DNA of 64,000 bases from Rufibacter roseus (GCF_001647285.1 NZ_LRML01000015.1:49500-113499); one strand, 5' to 3'; counted from the stretch's first letter, positions 1 to 9,256 are shown. The notes: generated from the sequence alone by a model not told the origin. Program-made: numbers and translations.

Positions 1-16
1 TTTTCACCCTTACCTA

Positions 17-2323
17 TTACTGTTGCCTGGAAAAAGAATAAGGGAAAGCACTTTCCTTTGTGCCTCTTTGCATATTTGGTTTCGGCCCCATCTCAAACTT
101 CAGCTTACCACCTTTCATCAAATCAAAGTGATCTAGCCAATTGCGGTCATAGGTTTTGCCGTTGAACTTGAGCGATTGCACGTAGCGGTTCTCGTCGCTG
201 TTCTTAGGGGCCTCAATGGTCAGCTTCTTGCCGTTTTCCAGAGTAACAGTCATTTTAGGAAAGAGTGGTGCGCCCAACACGTATTGGGTGGTGCCGGGGG
301 TGACAGGGTAGAAACCTAAGGCACTGAACACATACCAAGCCGAGGTCTGGCCGTTGTCCTCATCGCCAATGTAGCCGTCTGGAGTGGGTTTATACATACG
401 GTTCAAGGTTTCGCGCACCCAGTACTGCGCTTTCCAGGGGGCGCCAGCGTGGTTGTAGAGGTAAATCATGTGCTGGATGGGCTGGTTGCCGTGTGCGTAC
501 TGACCCATGTTGGCAATCTGCATTTCGCGTATTTCATGAATAACACTGCCGTAGTAGCTGTCATCGAATACCGGTGGCAGCGTAAACACCGAGTCCAACT
601 TTTTTACGAAGTTCTCTTTGCCGCCCATCAAATCAATCAACCCCTGCACATCATGAAACACGCTCCAGCTATAGTGCCAGCTGTTGCCTTCGGTAAAGGC
701 GTCGCCCCATTTGAAGGGGTTGAACGGAGATTGGAACGTGCCGTCTTGGTTTTTGCCGCGCATAAGGCCGGTGCTGGGGTCAAATAAGTGGCGGTAGTTC
801 TGTCCGCGCTTGGCGTATAGATCAATCTCAGCCTGTGGTTTGTTCAGGGCTTTGGCCAGTTGGTAGATGGTGAAGTCATCATAGGAATACTCCAGGGTAC
901 GGGCGGCGTTCTCGTTGATTTTCACGTCATACGGAACGTAACCCAATTCTTTGTAATACTCTGCGCCCTTGCGTCCGATGGCGGAAATTGGCCCCTCGTT
1001 GTTGGCACCGTGCAACAGCGCCTCATACAGTTTTTCAATGTCATAGCCGCGTAGGCCTTTGATGTAAGCATCTGCCACTACCGAGGCCGAGTTGTTACCC
1101 ACCATAATATCGGCATAGCCAGGGCTAGACCACTCGGGCAGCCAGCCGCCCTCCAGGTAATCATTCACCAGACCCGCCTGCATTTCTACGTTAATGCTTG
1201 GGTACAGGAAGTTCAGGAACGGGTACAGTGCCCGGAACGTGTCCCAGAAGCCGGTGCCGGCGAAGCGGTAGCCGTCATGTACTTTTCCGGTGTAAGGGCT
1301 ATAATGCACTGCTTTGTTCTGGGCGTTCACCTCGTACATTTTGTGCGGGAAGAAGAGCGTGCGGTAAAGGCAGGAGTAGAAAGTCCGCTGCTGCTCATCG
1401 GTGCCGCCCTCTACTTTTATTTTGCCTAAGGTGGTGTTCCAGAGCTGGCGGGCCTTCTCTTTGGTAGCCTCAAAATTATCCTGTGCCAGTTCGCGCTTTA
1501 GGTTCAATTCGGCCTGCTCAAAGCTGATGAATGAAGAGGCAACTTTCAGGTTCACTTGCTCGCCGTCGTTTGTCTTGAACCCAATCACCGCGCCTGAGTG
1601 GTTAGAGGTGAGTTCTAGGGTGTCATTCCCAGTCAGGCTTTTGCCTCTGAAGGTGCGCGCAAGGGCAATTGGTTTGTCAACGTAAATAACGAAGTAATTC
1701 TTAAAGTCTTTTGGGTTAGAGCGGGCGGCGCGGGTGGTATAGCCTATAATCTTTTTTTCCTTCGGAATCACTTTAATGTAAGAGCCACGGTCTAAGGCGT
1801 CAATCACAATAAAGGAGCTGTCGGCTTTGGGGTAAGTGAATCGGAACTGGGCGGCGCGCTCGGTGGGGGTGAATTCGGCGGTCACGTCATGGTCGGCTAG
1901 GTACACGCTGTAATGATAAGGCTTTGCGACTTCAGATTTATGCGAAAACCAGCTGGCGCGACCATCCTGATCGAACCGCATTTTTCTGGTCACCGGCATA
2001 ATGACAAACTGGCCGTAGTCGTTCATCCAGGGGCTGGGCTGGTGTGTTTGCTTGAAACCTCTTATTTTGTCGGCATCGTAGGTATACGCCCAGCCGTGGC
2101 CCATGGTGCCGGTTTGGGGCGTCCAGAGGTTCATTCCCCAGGGCACGGCTACGGCAGGGTAGGTGTTGCCGGTAGAAAGCTCTGGCTTAGAATCAGTACC
2201 CATGAGCGGGTTTACCAGTTCAGCGGGTTCAAAAGGAGCGTCTTTCTTTTTTTGAGCGGTGGCGGAAGAGAAGCAGAAAAAGGAGGTACAAAGGAAAAGA
2301 CAGAGTCTCAGGCTATTCTTCAT
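17..2323 (-). CDS. Secreted GH92 family alpha-mannosidase
   Basis: A 768-residue protein with an N-terminal signal peptide (hydrophobic stretch at about residues 5-23, ending SSATAQ). The mature part begins with ELVNPLMGTDS and continues with GNTYPAVAVPWGMNLWTPQT, the usual start of glycoside hydrolase family 92. Further GH92 blocks are GTGFWDTFRALYPFL (about 360), EGNSWHYSWSVFHDVQGLI (about 555) and DEDNGQTSAWYVFSALGFYP (about 670). GH92 enzymes are calcium-dependent exo-mannosidases, mostly acting on alpha-1,2, 1,3 or 1,4 linkages. The length is normal for the family. The enzyme probably acts in the periplasm or at the cell surface. No SusC/SusD pair or other glycan genes lie in the window, so its substrate cannot be deduced. 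It is monocistronic here, with a double hairpin upstream. Confidence 0.93.
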   Translation of the reverse strand: MKNSLRLCLFLCTSFFCFSSATAQKKKDAPFEPAELVNPLMGTDSKPELSTGNTYPAVAVPWGMNLWTPQTGTMGHGWAYTYDADKIRGFKQTHQPSPWMNDYGQFVIMPVTRKMRFDQDGRASWFSHKSEVAKPYHYSVYLADHDVTAEFTPTERAAQFRFTYPKADSSFIVIDALDRGSYIKVIPKEKKIIGYTTRAARSNPKDFKNYFVIYVDKPIALARTFRGKSLTGNDTLELTSNHSGAVIGFKTNDGEQVNLKVASSFISFEQAELNLKRELAQDNFEATKEKARQLWNTTLGKIKVEGGTDEQQRTFYSCLYRTLFFPHKMYEVNAQNKAVHYSPYTGKVHDGYRFAGTGFWDTFRALYPFLNFLYPSINVEMQAGLVNDYLEGGWLPEWSSPGYADIMVGNNSASVVADAYIKGLRGYDIEKLYEALLHGANNEGPISAIGRKGAEYYKELGYVPYDVKINENAARTLEYSYDDFTIYQLAKALNKPQAEIDLYAKRGQNYRHLFDPSTGLMRGKNQDGTFQSPFNPFKWGDAFTEGNSWHYSWSVFHDVQGLIDLMGGKENFVKKLDSVFTLPPVFDDSYYGSVIHEIREMQIANMGQYAHGNQPIQHMIYLYNHAGAPWKAQYWVRETLNRMYKPTPDGYIGDEDNGQTSAWYVFSALGFYPVTPGTTQYVLGAPLFPKMTVTLENGKKLTIEAPKNSDENRYVQSLKFNGKTYDRNWLDHFDLMKGGKLKFEMGPKPNMQRGTKESAFPYSFSRQQ

Positions 2324-2448
2324 TTGTTTTCGGGCAGTTTTTAGAAAAGTAAGGCTAAAATAGAAAACTTCCTTTAGAGCCTCTTCAACTTTAAAACAAT
2401 TGTGGCATCAGCGAAAGCTTTTTCCAGGAAAAAAAATTGGATTCACCT

Positions 2449-2484
2449 GTTTTAGACCTGTTTTATTGAAAACAGGTCTAAAAC
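2449..2484. repeat. Intergenic palindrome family, copy 1
   Basis: Perfect 16-bp arms (2449-2464 and 2469-2484) around a 4-base loop. The arm GTTTTAGACCTGTTTT shows the family pattern with GACC/GGTC exchanged on both sides compared with the archetype at 52686. Confidence 0.85.
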
Positions 2485-2520
2485 GAAGAAAGGCAGGATG
2501 TTCTCCTGCCTTTCTTCGTT
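2482..2520. terminator. Strong hairpin between ACP-like gene and GH92 gene
   Basis: Perfect 17-bp arms (2482-2498 and 2504-2520) with a 5-base loop. It directly abuts palindrome copy 1 and sits just downstream of the ACP-like gene on the minus strand. It is flanked by T-rich DNA on both sides, so it could terminate transcription in either direction. Confidence 0.75.
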
Positions 2521-2537
2521 TTTTAGATCTACATACA

Positions 2538-2792
2538 TTATTTCTGCCGGTTGGTCTGGCTGGAAACATACTCTACAAAATCACCAACAGTGCGAAGGGG
2601 TACTTCGTCGGGAATGTTAATTTTAAAGATTTTCTCTAGTTCCCAAATAATACTCACCACATCAAAGGTATCGAAACCGAATTCTTTGTTGAGGTCAGCA
2701 GAAGTGCGAAGCCTGGAGGGCTTAATGGATTTTACGTTGCTGATTACTCTTAAAACCTTCTGGGCGACAGAAGGGGAAGTTGCGGGAATCAT
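2538..2792 (-). CDS. Acyl carrier protein-like, phosphopantetheine serine replaced by Thr
   Basis: An 84-residue protein with the four-helix acyl carrier protein pattern: an N-terminal helix, then FGFDTFDVVSIIWELEKIF and KINIPDEVPLRTVGDFVEYV. In carrier proteins the 4'-phosphopantetheine arm attaches to the Ser of a D-S-L motif. Here the aligned triplet is D41-T42-F43; the codon reads ACC on the coding strand, so this is not a misread. The rest (acidic helix II, IPDE loop) is conserved. It stands alone, without fatty-acid or polyketide genes beside it. It may be a non-acylated ACP homologue or a partner protein, or Thr may be modified; this cannot be decided from sequence. A candidate promoter lies at 2881-2911. 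Confidence 0.85.
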   Translation of the reverse strand: MIPATSPSVAQKVLRVISNVKSIKPSRLRTSADLNKEFGFDTFDVVSIIWELEKIFKINIPDEVPLRTVGDFVEYVSSQTNRQK

Positions 2793-2880
2793 ATCTGTAG
2801 AAAGTAAAGACTTTAATCAAATAAATGGTATTAGAAATTTTTAACCGAAGCACTTTGAAAGCCTTCAGATAAAAGAGCCG

Positions 2881-2911
2881 CAAAAGTACTCCGTCTGATC
2901 CGTATACCCAA
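2881..2911 (-). promoter_or_regulatory. Candidate Bacteroidota promoter for the ACP-like gene
   Basis: On the minus strand a -7 box TACTTTTG (2881-2888) matches TAnnTTTG exactly. A TTG lies 20 bases upstream (2909-2911), near the expected -33 position. The implied 5' leader is about 80 nt. Confidence 0.5.
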
Positions 2912-2940
2912 GGGCAAGTGCAGTTTCATAAAGGAAAGTC

Positions 2941-2973
2941 AGAAAAGCGGGCACAAAATGCGCCCGCCTTTCT
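2941..2973 (-). terminator. Terminator of RND efflux operon 1
   Basis: A GC-rich hairpin (GCGGGC paired with GCCCGC, extended by A/T pairs; arms 2941-2952 and 2962-2973) about 30 bases past the permease stop codon. A T-rich tract follows in the minus-strand direction. Confidence 0.7.
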
Positions 2974-3005
2974 CATCATTCATGATCTCAGGTGGTGTGT
3001 TGTAC

Positions 3006-6000
3006 TTATACTAAAGCCACATGGCCATGCTCTTCTTTCTTGGCTTCCAATTCAGCGGTTTCACGCTCCAGTTCTTCGGCGGTCTTGTCAATCAGCACAA
3101 TCTCAGTTTGCTTGTCCCAGCCGAACTTGGCCAGTATGCGGTCAAAGCCGTAGTAAATAACTGGTACCACAATCAGGGTGAGGAACATAGAGGAACTCAA
3201 ACCCCCGATCAAGGCCCAGGCCAGGCCATTCTTGGTGGCGCCTACGGAGCCGCCTGCCAAAGCAATCGGCAACATACCAAACACCATGGCCAGGGTGGTC
3301 ATCAAAATAGGGCGGAAGCGGATGCGGACGGCTTCTATCAAGGCGTGTTTTACCTCGTGGCCTTCTTTCTTCATCTGGTTTGTAAAGTCTACCACCATAA
3401 TGGCGTTCTTGGCTACCAGGCCAATCATCATGATAATCCCCAGAATGGAGAATATGCTCAAGTTTTGCGCGGCCAGGGCCAGGGCCAACAAAGCCCCAAT
3501 AATAGCCAGCGGAATAGAGAACAATACTACCAGCGGGTACACATACGAGTCATACAGGGCCACCATAATCAGGTACACGAAGATGATGGAGGCCAGCAAG
3601 GCCAAGCCCAGCGTACCGAAACCTTCGCTTTGGTTCTTCAAGTCACCGGCGTAGTCAACGGTTACTCCGTTAGGTACTTTAATCTCAGCCATTCTTGCCT
3701 GAATCTCGGCACCCACTGAACCAGCCGGCCGGCCGATTACCTGCGAGTTCACGTTCACAGAAGTTACCCGGTTGGTACGTTCCAATTGCGACGGGCCGGT
3801 AGATTGTTTGATATTGGCAAACTGCGCCAACCGAATCAATTGCCCCTGACTGTTCACAAACGACATGTTGCTGATATCGGAAACGCTGCGGCGGTCAAAC
3901 TCATCTAACCTAATGTTGATGTCGTAGTCCTGGGTGCCGGAGCGGAAAGTGGCGTTGTCGTCGCCGTTGAAGGCCATGCGCATGGTGGCGCCCACCATCT
4001 CCAGTGACAAGCCCAGGCTCGCCATTTTGGCCCGGTCAACTTCCACTTCAATTTCGGGGTTACCGCCTTCAACAGATACCTCCGCATCTACGGTACCGCC
4101 CACTTTCTCTATCTCACGCATTACTACTTGTGAGAAAGCCATCAGGGTATCTATATTTGGGCCGGAAAGCACCACCTGAATTGGAGCCTGGGAGTTTCCT
4201 ACCATGCCTACCGGCACCGGGGTTACCTCCACATCGGGTAGTTTGCTTTCAATGTCGGCTTTGGCCTGGCGGCTGAATTTCTGGGTGCTGAACGCCCGCT
4301 TACTTACATCTACCAGCGTAACGGACAGCTCGGCTTTGTTGGCGGAGTTCTGCCCGGCTTGCGCCGATGCCGTGGTGCCCACCGTGGTAAACACTTTGTC
4401 TACTTCCGGGATAGACTGTAGGTATTGCTCTACCTGTTTGGTAGCGAAGTTTGTTTGCTCAACTGTGGCATTCTTAGGGAGTTCCAGCTGTAAGCTTACT
4501 TCGCCCCGGTCACCGGTCGGGATAAATTCAGAACCGATAAACCCAAGCGGAACAAGAGCAAAAGAGCCTACTAACAATAGGAATGTCACCGCCAGCGTGA
4601 TGAACTTGTGGTTGAAAGCCCACTTCAGGGCACCAGTGAAACCGTCAATCACTCTATCCAGGAAACGCTCAAAGGAAAGAATAACGCGACCAAAGATGGT
4701 TTTATCTGACAGGTGCTCCAATTTAGAGAAGCGGCTAGCCAGAAGCGGAATAAGGGTAAAGGCCACGAAAAGTGAAATCATGGTGGCCACGGCCACTACC
4801 ACAGCAAACTGCCGAAGAATATCTGACACCAGGCCCGTAGACAAGGCAATAGGGATGAACACCACCACAATTACCAAAGTAATGGAGGTAACGGTGGCAC
4901 TGATTTCCTTAATACCATCATAAGCCGCCTGGGCCGGAGATTTACCCATTTCCATGTGGCGGTAAATGTTCTCAATCACCACAATGGCATCATCTACCAG
5001 AATACCAACTACCAGCGAAAGCGCCAGCAACGACATCAGGTTCAACGAGTAACCCAACAGGAACATCACAATAAACGTGGCCACCAAAGAGGCCGGAATG
5101 GAAATCATCACAATCACGGCGTTACGCAGCGAGTGCAGGAACAACAGCATAACAATGGCCACCAGCACAACAGCAATCATTAAGTCATGCAGTACCGAGT
5201 CGGCGGCCTCCATGGTGAAGGTGGAATTATCAGAGGCGATGTTGAATTTCAGGCCTTCGGCGGCGTACGTTTCTTCCAGTTGAGCCAGGGCTGCAAGAGT
5301 TTTCTCACTTACTTCCACGGCGTTGGCATCTGACTGTTTCTGAATGGTGATACCCACTGAGGCCGAGGAGTTGATGCGTGTGAGTACCTCAATGTCTTTC
5401 TGGGTGTCCTGCACTTCGGCTACATCAGAGAGGCGCACTATACCGTTCTGGTCTTCTTTGATAACCAGGTTCCGCATTTGGTCTAATGACTGGAACTTAC
5501 CGGCTAACCTAATCTGGGTCTGGCCATTCTCGTCTTTGATTTTTCCGGTAGGGAAATCCAGGTTGGAGTTAGCTATTTTCTGTTGCACCTGCAGAATGGA
5601 AAGCCCATAAGCTTCGAGTTTGCTGCCGTCAATGTTTACCTTAATCTCACGCTCCTGGCCGCCCAGAATCTTGATGGCCGCCATGCCCGGTACTCTTGAC
5701 AGTTCCGGCGTAATTTTGTCGTCAATCAGGTCGAAGAATTCGGTAGGGGCCATGTTGGCCGTGGCACCCATTCTAATGATGGGTAAGTCGTCCAGGTCAA
5801 ATTTGTTCAGCGTGGGCGCCTCTACGCCATCTGGTAAGCGGGAAAGAATGGTGTTGATTTTCCGTTGGGCATCTTGCAAACTCAGGTCAACATCGGTGCC
5901 CTGGTTCAGATTGACCACAATCATGGAGAAGCTTTCCAAGGAGGTAGACTTCATCTCCTTCACGTTCTCCAGGCCGGAGAGCGCGTCTTCAATCTCTTTG

Positions 6001-6191
6001 GTTACGGAGTTTTCCACCTCGTTAGGGGAGGCACCCGGGTAAATGGCGGTTACCGTAATTACCGGCGGGTTGAATTTGGGCAACAGCTCGTAGTTCAGGG
6101 CACTGTAAGACACCACCCCCAACAGGGTAAGCACCGTAAAGACCACCACCACCAGGGTTGACCGCTGTATGGATATTTTGGTTATGTTCAT
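3006..6191 (-). CDS. RND efflux permease, HAE1/AcrB type (operon 1)
   Basis: A 1061-residue inner-membrane transporter of the resistance-nodulation-division superfamily. It starts with the typical N-terminal helix (MNITKISIQRSTLVVVVFTV) and shows the duplicated layout of two large periplasmic loops between blocks of about six membrane helices. The proton-relay pair Asp-Asp is present in VVGILVDDAIVVIENIYRHM (near residue 400), and the second-half counterpart is GLVAKNAIMVVDF. The length is normal for AcrB-like pumps. The gene is last in an outer membrane channel, adaptor, permease operon, 36 bp after the adaptor. Substrates are probably hydrophobic drugs, bile-like compounds or solvents; that is family-level knowledge only. 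Expression probably answers to the GbsR/MarR-type regulator upstream. Confidence 0.95.
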   Translation of the reverse strand: MNITKISIQRSTLVVVVFTVLTLLGVVSYSALNYELLPKFNPPVITVTAIYPGASPNEVENSVTKEIEDALSGLENVKEMKSTSLESFSMIVVNLNQGTDVDLSLQDAQRKINTILSRLPDGVEAPTLNKFDLDDLPIIRMGATANMAPTEFFDLIDDKITPELSRVPGMAAIKILGGQEREIKVNIDGSKLEAYGLSILQVQQKIANSNLDFPTGKIKDENGQTQIRLAGKFQSLDQMRNLVIKEDQNGIVRLSDVAEVQDTQKDIEVLTRINSSASVGITIQKQSDANAVEVSEKTLAALAQLEETYAAEGLKFNIASDNSTFTMEAADSVLHDLMIAVVLVAIVMLLFLHSLRNAVIVMISIPASLVATFIVMFLLGYSLNLMSLLALSLVVGILVDDAIVVIENIYRHMEMGKSPAQAAYDGIKEISATVTSITLVIVVVFIPIALSTGLVSDILRQFAVVVAVATMISLFVAFTLIPLLASRFSKLEHLSDKTIFGRVILSFERFLDRVIDGFTGALKWAFNHKFITLAVTFLLLVGSFALVPLGFIGSEFIPTGDRGEVSLQLELPKNATVEQTNFATKQVEQYLQSIPEVDKVFTTVGTTASAQAGQNSANKAELSVTLVDVSKRAFSTQKFSRQAKADIESKLPDVEVTPVPVGMVGNSQAPIQVVLSGPNIDTLMAFSQVVMREIEKVGGTVDAEVSVEGGNPEIEVEVDRAKMASLGLSLEMVGATMRMAFNGDDNATFRSGTQDYDINIRLDEFDRRSVSDISNMSFVNSQGQLIRLAQFANIKQSTGPSQLERTNRVTSVNVNSQVIGRPAGSVGAEIQARMAEIKVPNGVTVDYAGDLKNQSEGFGTLGLALLASIIFVYLIMVALYDSYVYPLVVLFSIPLAIIGALLALALAAQNLSIFSILGIIMMIGLVAKNAIMVVDFTNQMKKEGHEVKHALIEAVRIRFRPILMTTLAMVFGMLPIALAGGSVGATKNGLAWALIGGLSSSMFLTLIVVPVIYYGFDRILAKFGWDKQTEIVLIDKTAEELERETAELEAKKEEHGHVALV

Positions 6192-6227
6192 GTTCTAGTA
6201 CCTTCTGGTTAAAAGAATTTATTTCTG

Positions 6228-7280
6228 TTAAAGCGTTGTCACTTGAATACCTTCACGGAGGTTTATCTGTCCGCTTTGTACCACTTTCTCACCTGCCTGC
6301 ACCCCTTCAATTATCTCTACCTGGTCTTGCATCACGGCGCCTACTTTCACTTTGCGCAGGGCGGCTTTCCCGTTCTGCACCACGTACACGCTAGGGTTCT
6401 GCACGCTGCCTACAATGGCCTGGCGGGGCAGCAACAGGGCGTCGCGCTGGTCGGCTACTTCAAAGAAGGCAGTGCCATACATACCGGCTTTCAAGTTATT
6501 GTTGGCGGCATTTTTCACCTCAATCTCCACGTCATATTTCAGGGTGGCATCAGATTGGGCGGCAATGGCGGTCACAGTACCCTCGTATTCAGTTCCGCCG
6601 CCGGCGTTGGCGTTTACCTTCACTTTGGTTCCTTTCTTCACCATCAGTACTTCGGCTTCAGAAACCTTTACTTTCAGCTTCAGGCGGTCAACGTTCACAA
6701 TGTCATAGAGCTTGGTGCCCATGTTCAGGAAAGAACCTACTTCAATATACATCTCATTGATCTCGCCGCTGATGGGGGCTGTGATGCGGGTTTTGGCCAG
6801 ACGCTGGCGGGCGGCTACTAGCTGGGCTTTCGTAGCATTCACGTTCAGGCGCACTTCTTCCAGCTGGCGTTTGGTGATGGCTTCGCCGGCGGCCAAGTTC
6901 TCAAAACGGCCCAGGTCTCTTTGGGCTTTTTCATAGTTAGCCTGGGCGGTGGCTACGTCGGCGGCCATGGTGTTGCTTTCCACCTGCACCAACAGTTCAC
7001 CGGCTCTTACTTTGTCGCCTTTGCGTTTGAGCACCCGTTGCACCTGACCTGAGGTTTCAGACATCAGGGTGAGGCTTTGGATAGGCGCGAAGTTGCCCTG
7101 GGCGGTAAAGGAACGGTCTATTTTAGCTACTTTGGCCTCTGCCATAGACACCGGAATGGCTTCAGATTTCAGCTCTGAAACGGCCGCGTTGGTGGCCATT
7201 TCCTGCTTGTTCTTGTTCAAGGTATAGGCGGCGGCGCCGATAAGTAGAACCACTACGAGGATATAAAACAGTTTTTTCAT
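6228..7280 (-). CDS. RND efflux periplasmic adaptor subunit (operon 1)
   Basis: A 350-residue membrane fusion protein. An N-terminal hydrophobic anchor (residues 4-20) is followed by a biotinyl-lipoyl half motif (GQVQRVLKRKGDKVRAGELL), a coiled-coil hairpin rich in A, E, R and Q (about 105-165) and the second half motif (ITAPISGEINEMYIEVGSFL). A beta-barrel domain and a membrane-proximal domain ending in INLREGIQ complete it. It bridges the inner-membrane permease and the outer-membrane channel. It has no lipobox, unlike the adaptor of operon 2, so it is probably held by the uncleaved N-terminal helix. It lies 22 bp after the channel gene. Confidence 0.93.
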   Translation of the reverse strand: MKKLFYILVVVLLIGAAAYTLNKNKQEMATNAAVSELKSEAIPVSMAEAKVAKIDRSFTAQGNFAPIQSLTLMSETSGQVQRVLKRKGDKVRAGELLVQVESNTMAADVATAQANYEKAQRDLGRFENLAAGEAITKRQLEEVRLNVNATKAQLVAARQRLAKTRITAPISGEINEMYIEVGSFLNMGTKLYDIVNVDRLKLKVKVSEAEVLMVKKGTKVKVNANAGGGTEYEGTVTAIAAQSDATLKYDVEIEVKNAANNNLKAGMYGTAFFEVADQRDALLLPRQAIVGSVQNPSVYVVQNGKAALRKVKVGAVMQDQVEIIEGVQAGEKVVQSGQINLREGIQVTTL

Positions 7281-7302
7281 TTTTTTAAAGTGTGCGGTGC
7301 GA

Positions 7303-8661
7303 TTAGTTAAGAAGGTTTTTGATTTCGCCGCGGGCTCTGATGTAGTCCAGCTGGGCTATTTGATATTTAAGTTGTTCATTGTTTAAGTTGGTGCGGGCCT
7401 CTCGAAGGCTCACTTCGGTGCTCAGGACATCGGTAAGAGGAGCCAAGCCTTCTTTATACAACTCATTCGTGTTGCGGTACACTTCCTGGGCCAGCTCCAC
7501 ATTCCGCTCCTGGGCTTGAATGGAGGCAAGGCTGGCTTCCATCTGGCGGATGCTGTTGTTCAGGGCCATTTGAGTGTTGCGTGCTGCCAGGCTGATATCA
7601 TAGTCTACTATGCGTACTTCGTTCTGCGCCTGTCTTATCTGGTTTCGTCGCTGGAAACCATCAAAGATGGGAATGTTCAGCTGCAGACCTACCGCCGCCG
7701 CCTGAAACCAAGGCTGGCTGCCGTCAAAGAAGTTGAACTGGTTACGCTGGGCATTGTAGTTCAATTGCCCGAAACCGCTTAACGTAGGGAAGTAGCCCGC
7801 CTGAATGTTCTTCACGTTCAGCTCGTTCAGGCGCTTCTGGGTAAGTAAAGTCTGGTAATCTACTCTTTGCGCTAATATGGCTTTGGCGTCTTCAACAGGA
7901 GGTACCAGAACGTTCAGGAGATTGGCAGTTGCTTCTGGAATCTCAATAGGCTCATCCATGGGCAGGCCCATAAAGAACTTGAGGCCGTTCAATTGCTGCT
8001 CATAGGTGGCGGCCAGGGTTTGGCGCTGATTTTCCAGGTTTATCTTGTTTACGGTTACCCGGTTGTATTCCACTTTGGTGGCCACGTCGTTGCGGTACTG
8101 CAAATCCAGTATTTTCTCCAATTGGTCCAGTCGGTTCAGGTTAGCCTCTATGTTCTTGAACTGCTCTTTGGTTTGCAGCAATTGCAGGTAAGAGGAGCCC
8201 ACGTTGTAGAGCACGTCTTCCTCACTCATGCGGGTGCGCAGGGCGTAGAGGTCGCGGGTTGTGTTGGCAGCCTCCAGTCCTACAAAGAAAGACTTTCGGA
8301 AAATGAGCTGCTGCACTTCCAGACCGCCCTGGGCCGCGTACTTGGTCCCGAACCGTACCGGAACTAAAGTGCCCGGCTGACCGGCAATTTCACCGGGTAG
8401 CAGCTGAACAGGCAAGGAAGGGTTCATGGTAAAGCGGCCGTTGGCCGATAGCTGGGGCAGGCCGGAGCCTTGTGTTTCTTTGATTTTATACTCGGCGCTT
8501 TGCTCGTCTTGCAAGGCTTTTTTCACGTTCTCGTTGTTGGCTACGGCAAAGCGCAGGGCTTCCTGCAAGGTTAGTACCTTGCCCTGCGGCTGCGTTTGTG
8601 CATAGCTAAAGCTGGCTACCAATACCAGTAGAAAGCTCAGGAATAAGTGTTTTTTATTCAC
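7303..8661 (-). CDS. TolC family outer membrane channel (operon 1)
   Basis: A 452-residue protein with a signal peptide ending ASFSYAQ. It has two outer membrane efflux (OEP) repeats: LTLQEALRFAVANNENVKKA near the start and long amphipathic helices rich in Q, N and R around residues 170-230 and 370-440. This is the TolC fold, and the size is usual. It is the first gene of the operon; the adaptor follows after 22 bp. Its upstream gap of 73 bp to the regulator gene contains an inverted repeat (8696-8723) that matches the one in front of the regulator, so the operon probably has its own regulated promoter. Confidence 0.94.
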   Translation of the reverse strand: MNKKHLFLSFLLVLVASFSYAQTQPQGKVLTLQEALRFAVANNENVKKALQDEQSAEYKIKETQGSGLPQLSANGRFTMNPSLPVQLLPGEIAGQPGTLVPVRFGTKYAAQGGLEVQQLIFRKSFFVGLEAANTTRDLYALRTRMSEEDVLYNVGSSYLQLLQTKEQFKNIEANLNRLDQLEKILDLQYRNDVATKVEYNRVTVNKINLENQRQTLAATYEQQLNGLKFFMGLPMDEPIEIPEATANLLNVLVPPVEDAKAILAQRVDYQTLLTQKRLNELNVKNIQAGYFPTLSGFGQLNYNAQRNQFNFFDGSQPWFQAAAVGLQLNIPIFDGFQRRNQIRQAQNEVRIVDYDISLAARNTQMALNNSIRQMEASLASIQAQERNVELAQEVYRNTNELYKEGLAPLTDVLSTEVSLREARTNLNNEQLKYQIAQLDYIRARGEIKNLLN

Positions 8662-8695
8662 GGTTTTAGAATTATTATTTGGTTTGTAAAGTATT

Positions 8696-8723
8696 TTTTA
8701 GTTCTGAAAAATGAGAACTAAAA
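8696..8723. promoter_or_regulatory. Candidate operator for the GbsR/MarR-type regulator, efflux operon side
   Basis: Perfect 10-bp arms TTTTAGTTCT (8696-8705) and AGAACTAAAA (8714-8723), 8 bases apart, in the gap before the channel gene. The core TTAGTTCT...AGAACTAA is the same half-site as in the inverted repeat at 9257-9280. Confidence 0.7.
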
Positions 8724-8734
8724 TATTAAAAAAA

Positions 8735-9202
8735 TTATGCTTTTCTTTCTTTTAGCCACTTTTCCATGAGCAAAGGCACCTGGCTTGACAGGTATTCCAT
8801 AAACTCAAAGCGATCTTGCACCAGTTGGTTCATCTTTGGGTTGGCATCGCCGCGTAATTCATTGGCTTGTCTCATTAATTTGCTCATTGCTAAGATGCTG
8901 TTCATTTTAGAGATGACCTCTTCGTGCCAATTTTCCCGCAGGGCACTGAAATAGCGTTTCCGGTCGCCAGAAAAGGTAGTGTACTCAATAATGCGCACCT
9001 GTAGTAACAGGTTAAGCGCATTACTGGTCGCACTTTTGCTGATGCCCAATGTTTCAATAATTTCCTCAAAGCTCAGGTACTGCTTATCAGCCACAAACAA
9101 CAACCCCATGATACGGCCCACTACCGGCGGAAAGCCCTGCTGCTCATGGTAGATGCCGATTTTTTCAATCAGCTGCTTCTGTTCTTGATTAAGGTTTACC
9201 AC
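8735..9202 (-). CDS. GbsR/MarR family transcriptional regulator
   Basis: A 155-residue winged-helix protein of the GbsR branch of the MarR superfamily. The N-terminus (IEKIGIYHEQQGFPPVVGRIMGLL) is typical of GbsR-like proteins. It is followed by the DNA-binding helix-turn-helix, LSFEEIIETLGISKSATSNALNLL (about 43-68), and a wing with FSGDRKRYFSA. The C-terminal helices probably dimerise. It lies immediately upstream of and codirectional with efflux operon 1. The same inverted-repeat half-site occurs in its own promoter and before the channel gene. I infer that it represses both itself and the pump. A ligand cannot be named. Confidence 0.9.
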   Translation of the reverse strand: MVNLNQEQKQLIEKIGIYHEQQGFPPVVGRIMGLLFVADKQYLSFEEIIETLGISKSATSNALNLLLQVRIIEYTTFSGDRKRYFSALRENWHEEVISKMNSILAMSKLMRQANELRGDANPKMNQLVQDRFEFMEYLSSQVPLLMEKWLKERKA

Positions 9203-9235
9203 AGTGTTCTTCGTTCGTTTGGTGTTAGAACGTTA

Positions 9236-9243
9236 CAAAGATA
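9236..9243 (-). promoter_or_regulatory. -7 promoter box of the regulator gene
   Basis: TATCTTTG on the minus strand, an exact TAnnTTTG match about 35 bases before the start codon. The inverted repeat at 9257-9280 covers the region where the -33 box should be. Confidence 0.6.
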
Positions 9244-9256
9244 GATATTTGTTTCT

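Noticed and set aside
2941..2973. Further palindrome-family copy after the operon 1 permease
   Set aside because: GC-rich stem without the GTTTTAGG/CCTAAAAC module; an ordinary terminator.
3021..3719. Plus-strand ORFs opposite the RND permease and opposite gltB
   Set aside because: They are antisense shadows of strongly conserved genes, with His/Gln-rich or Ser/Arg-rich compositions typical of reversed coding DNA.
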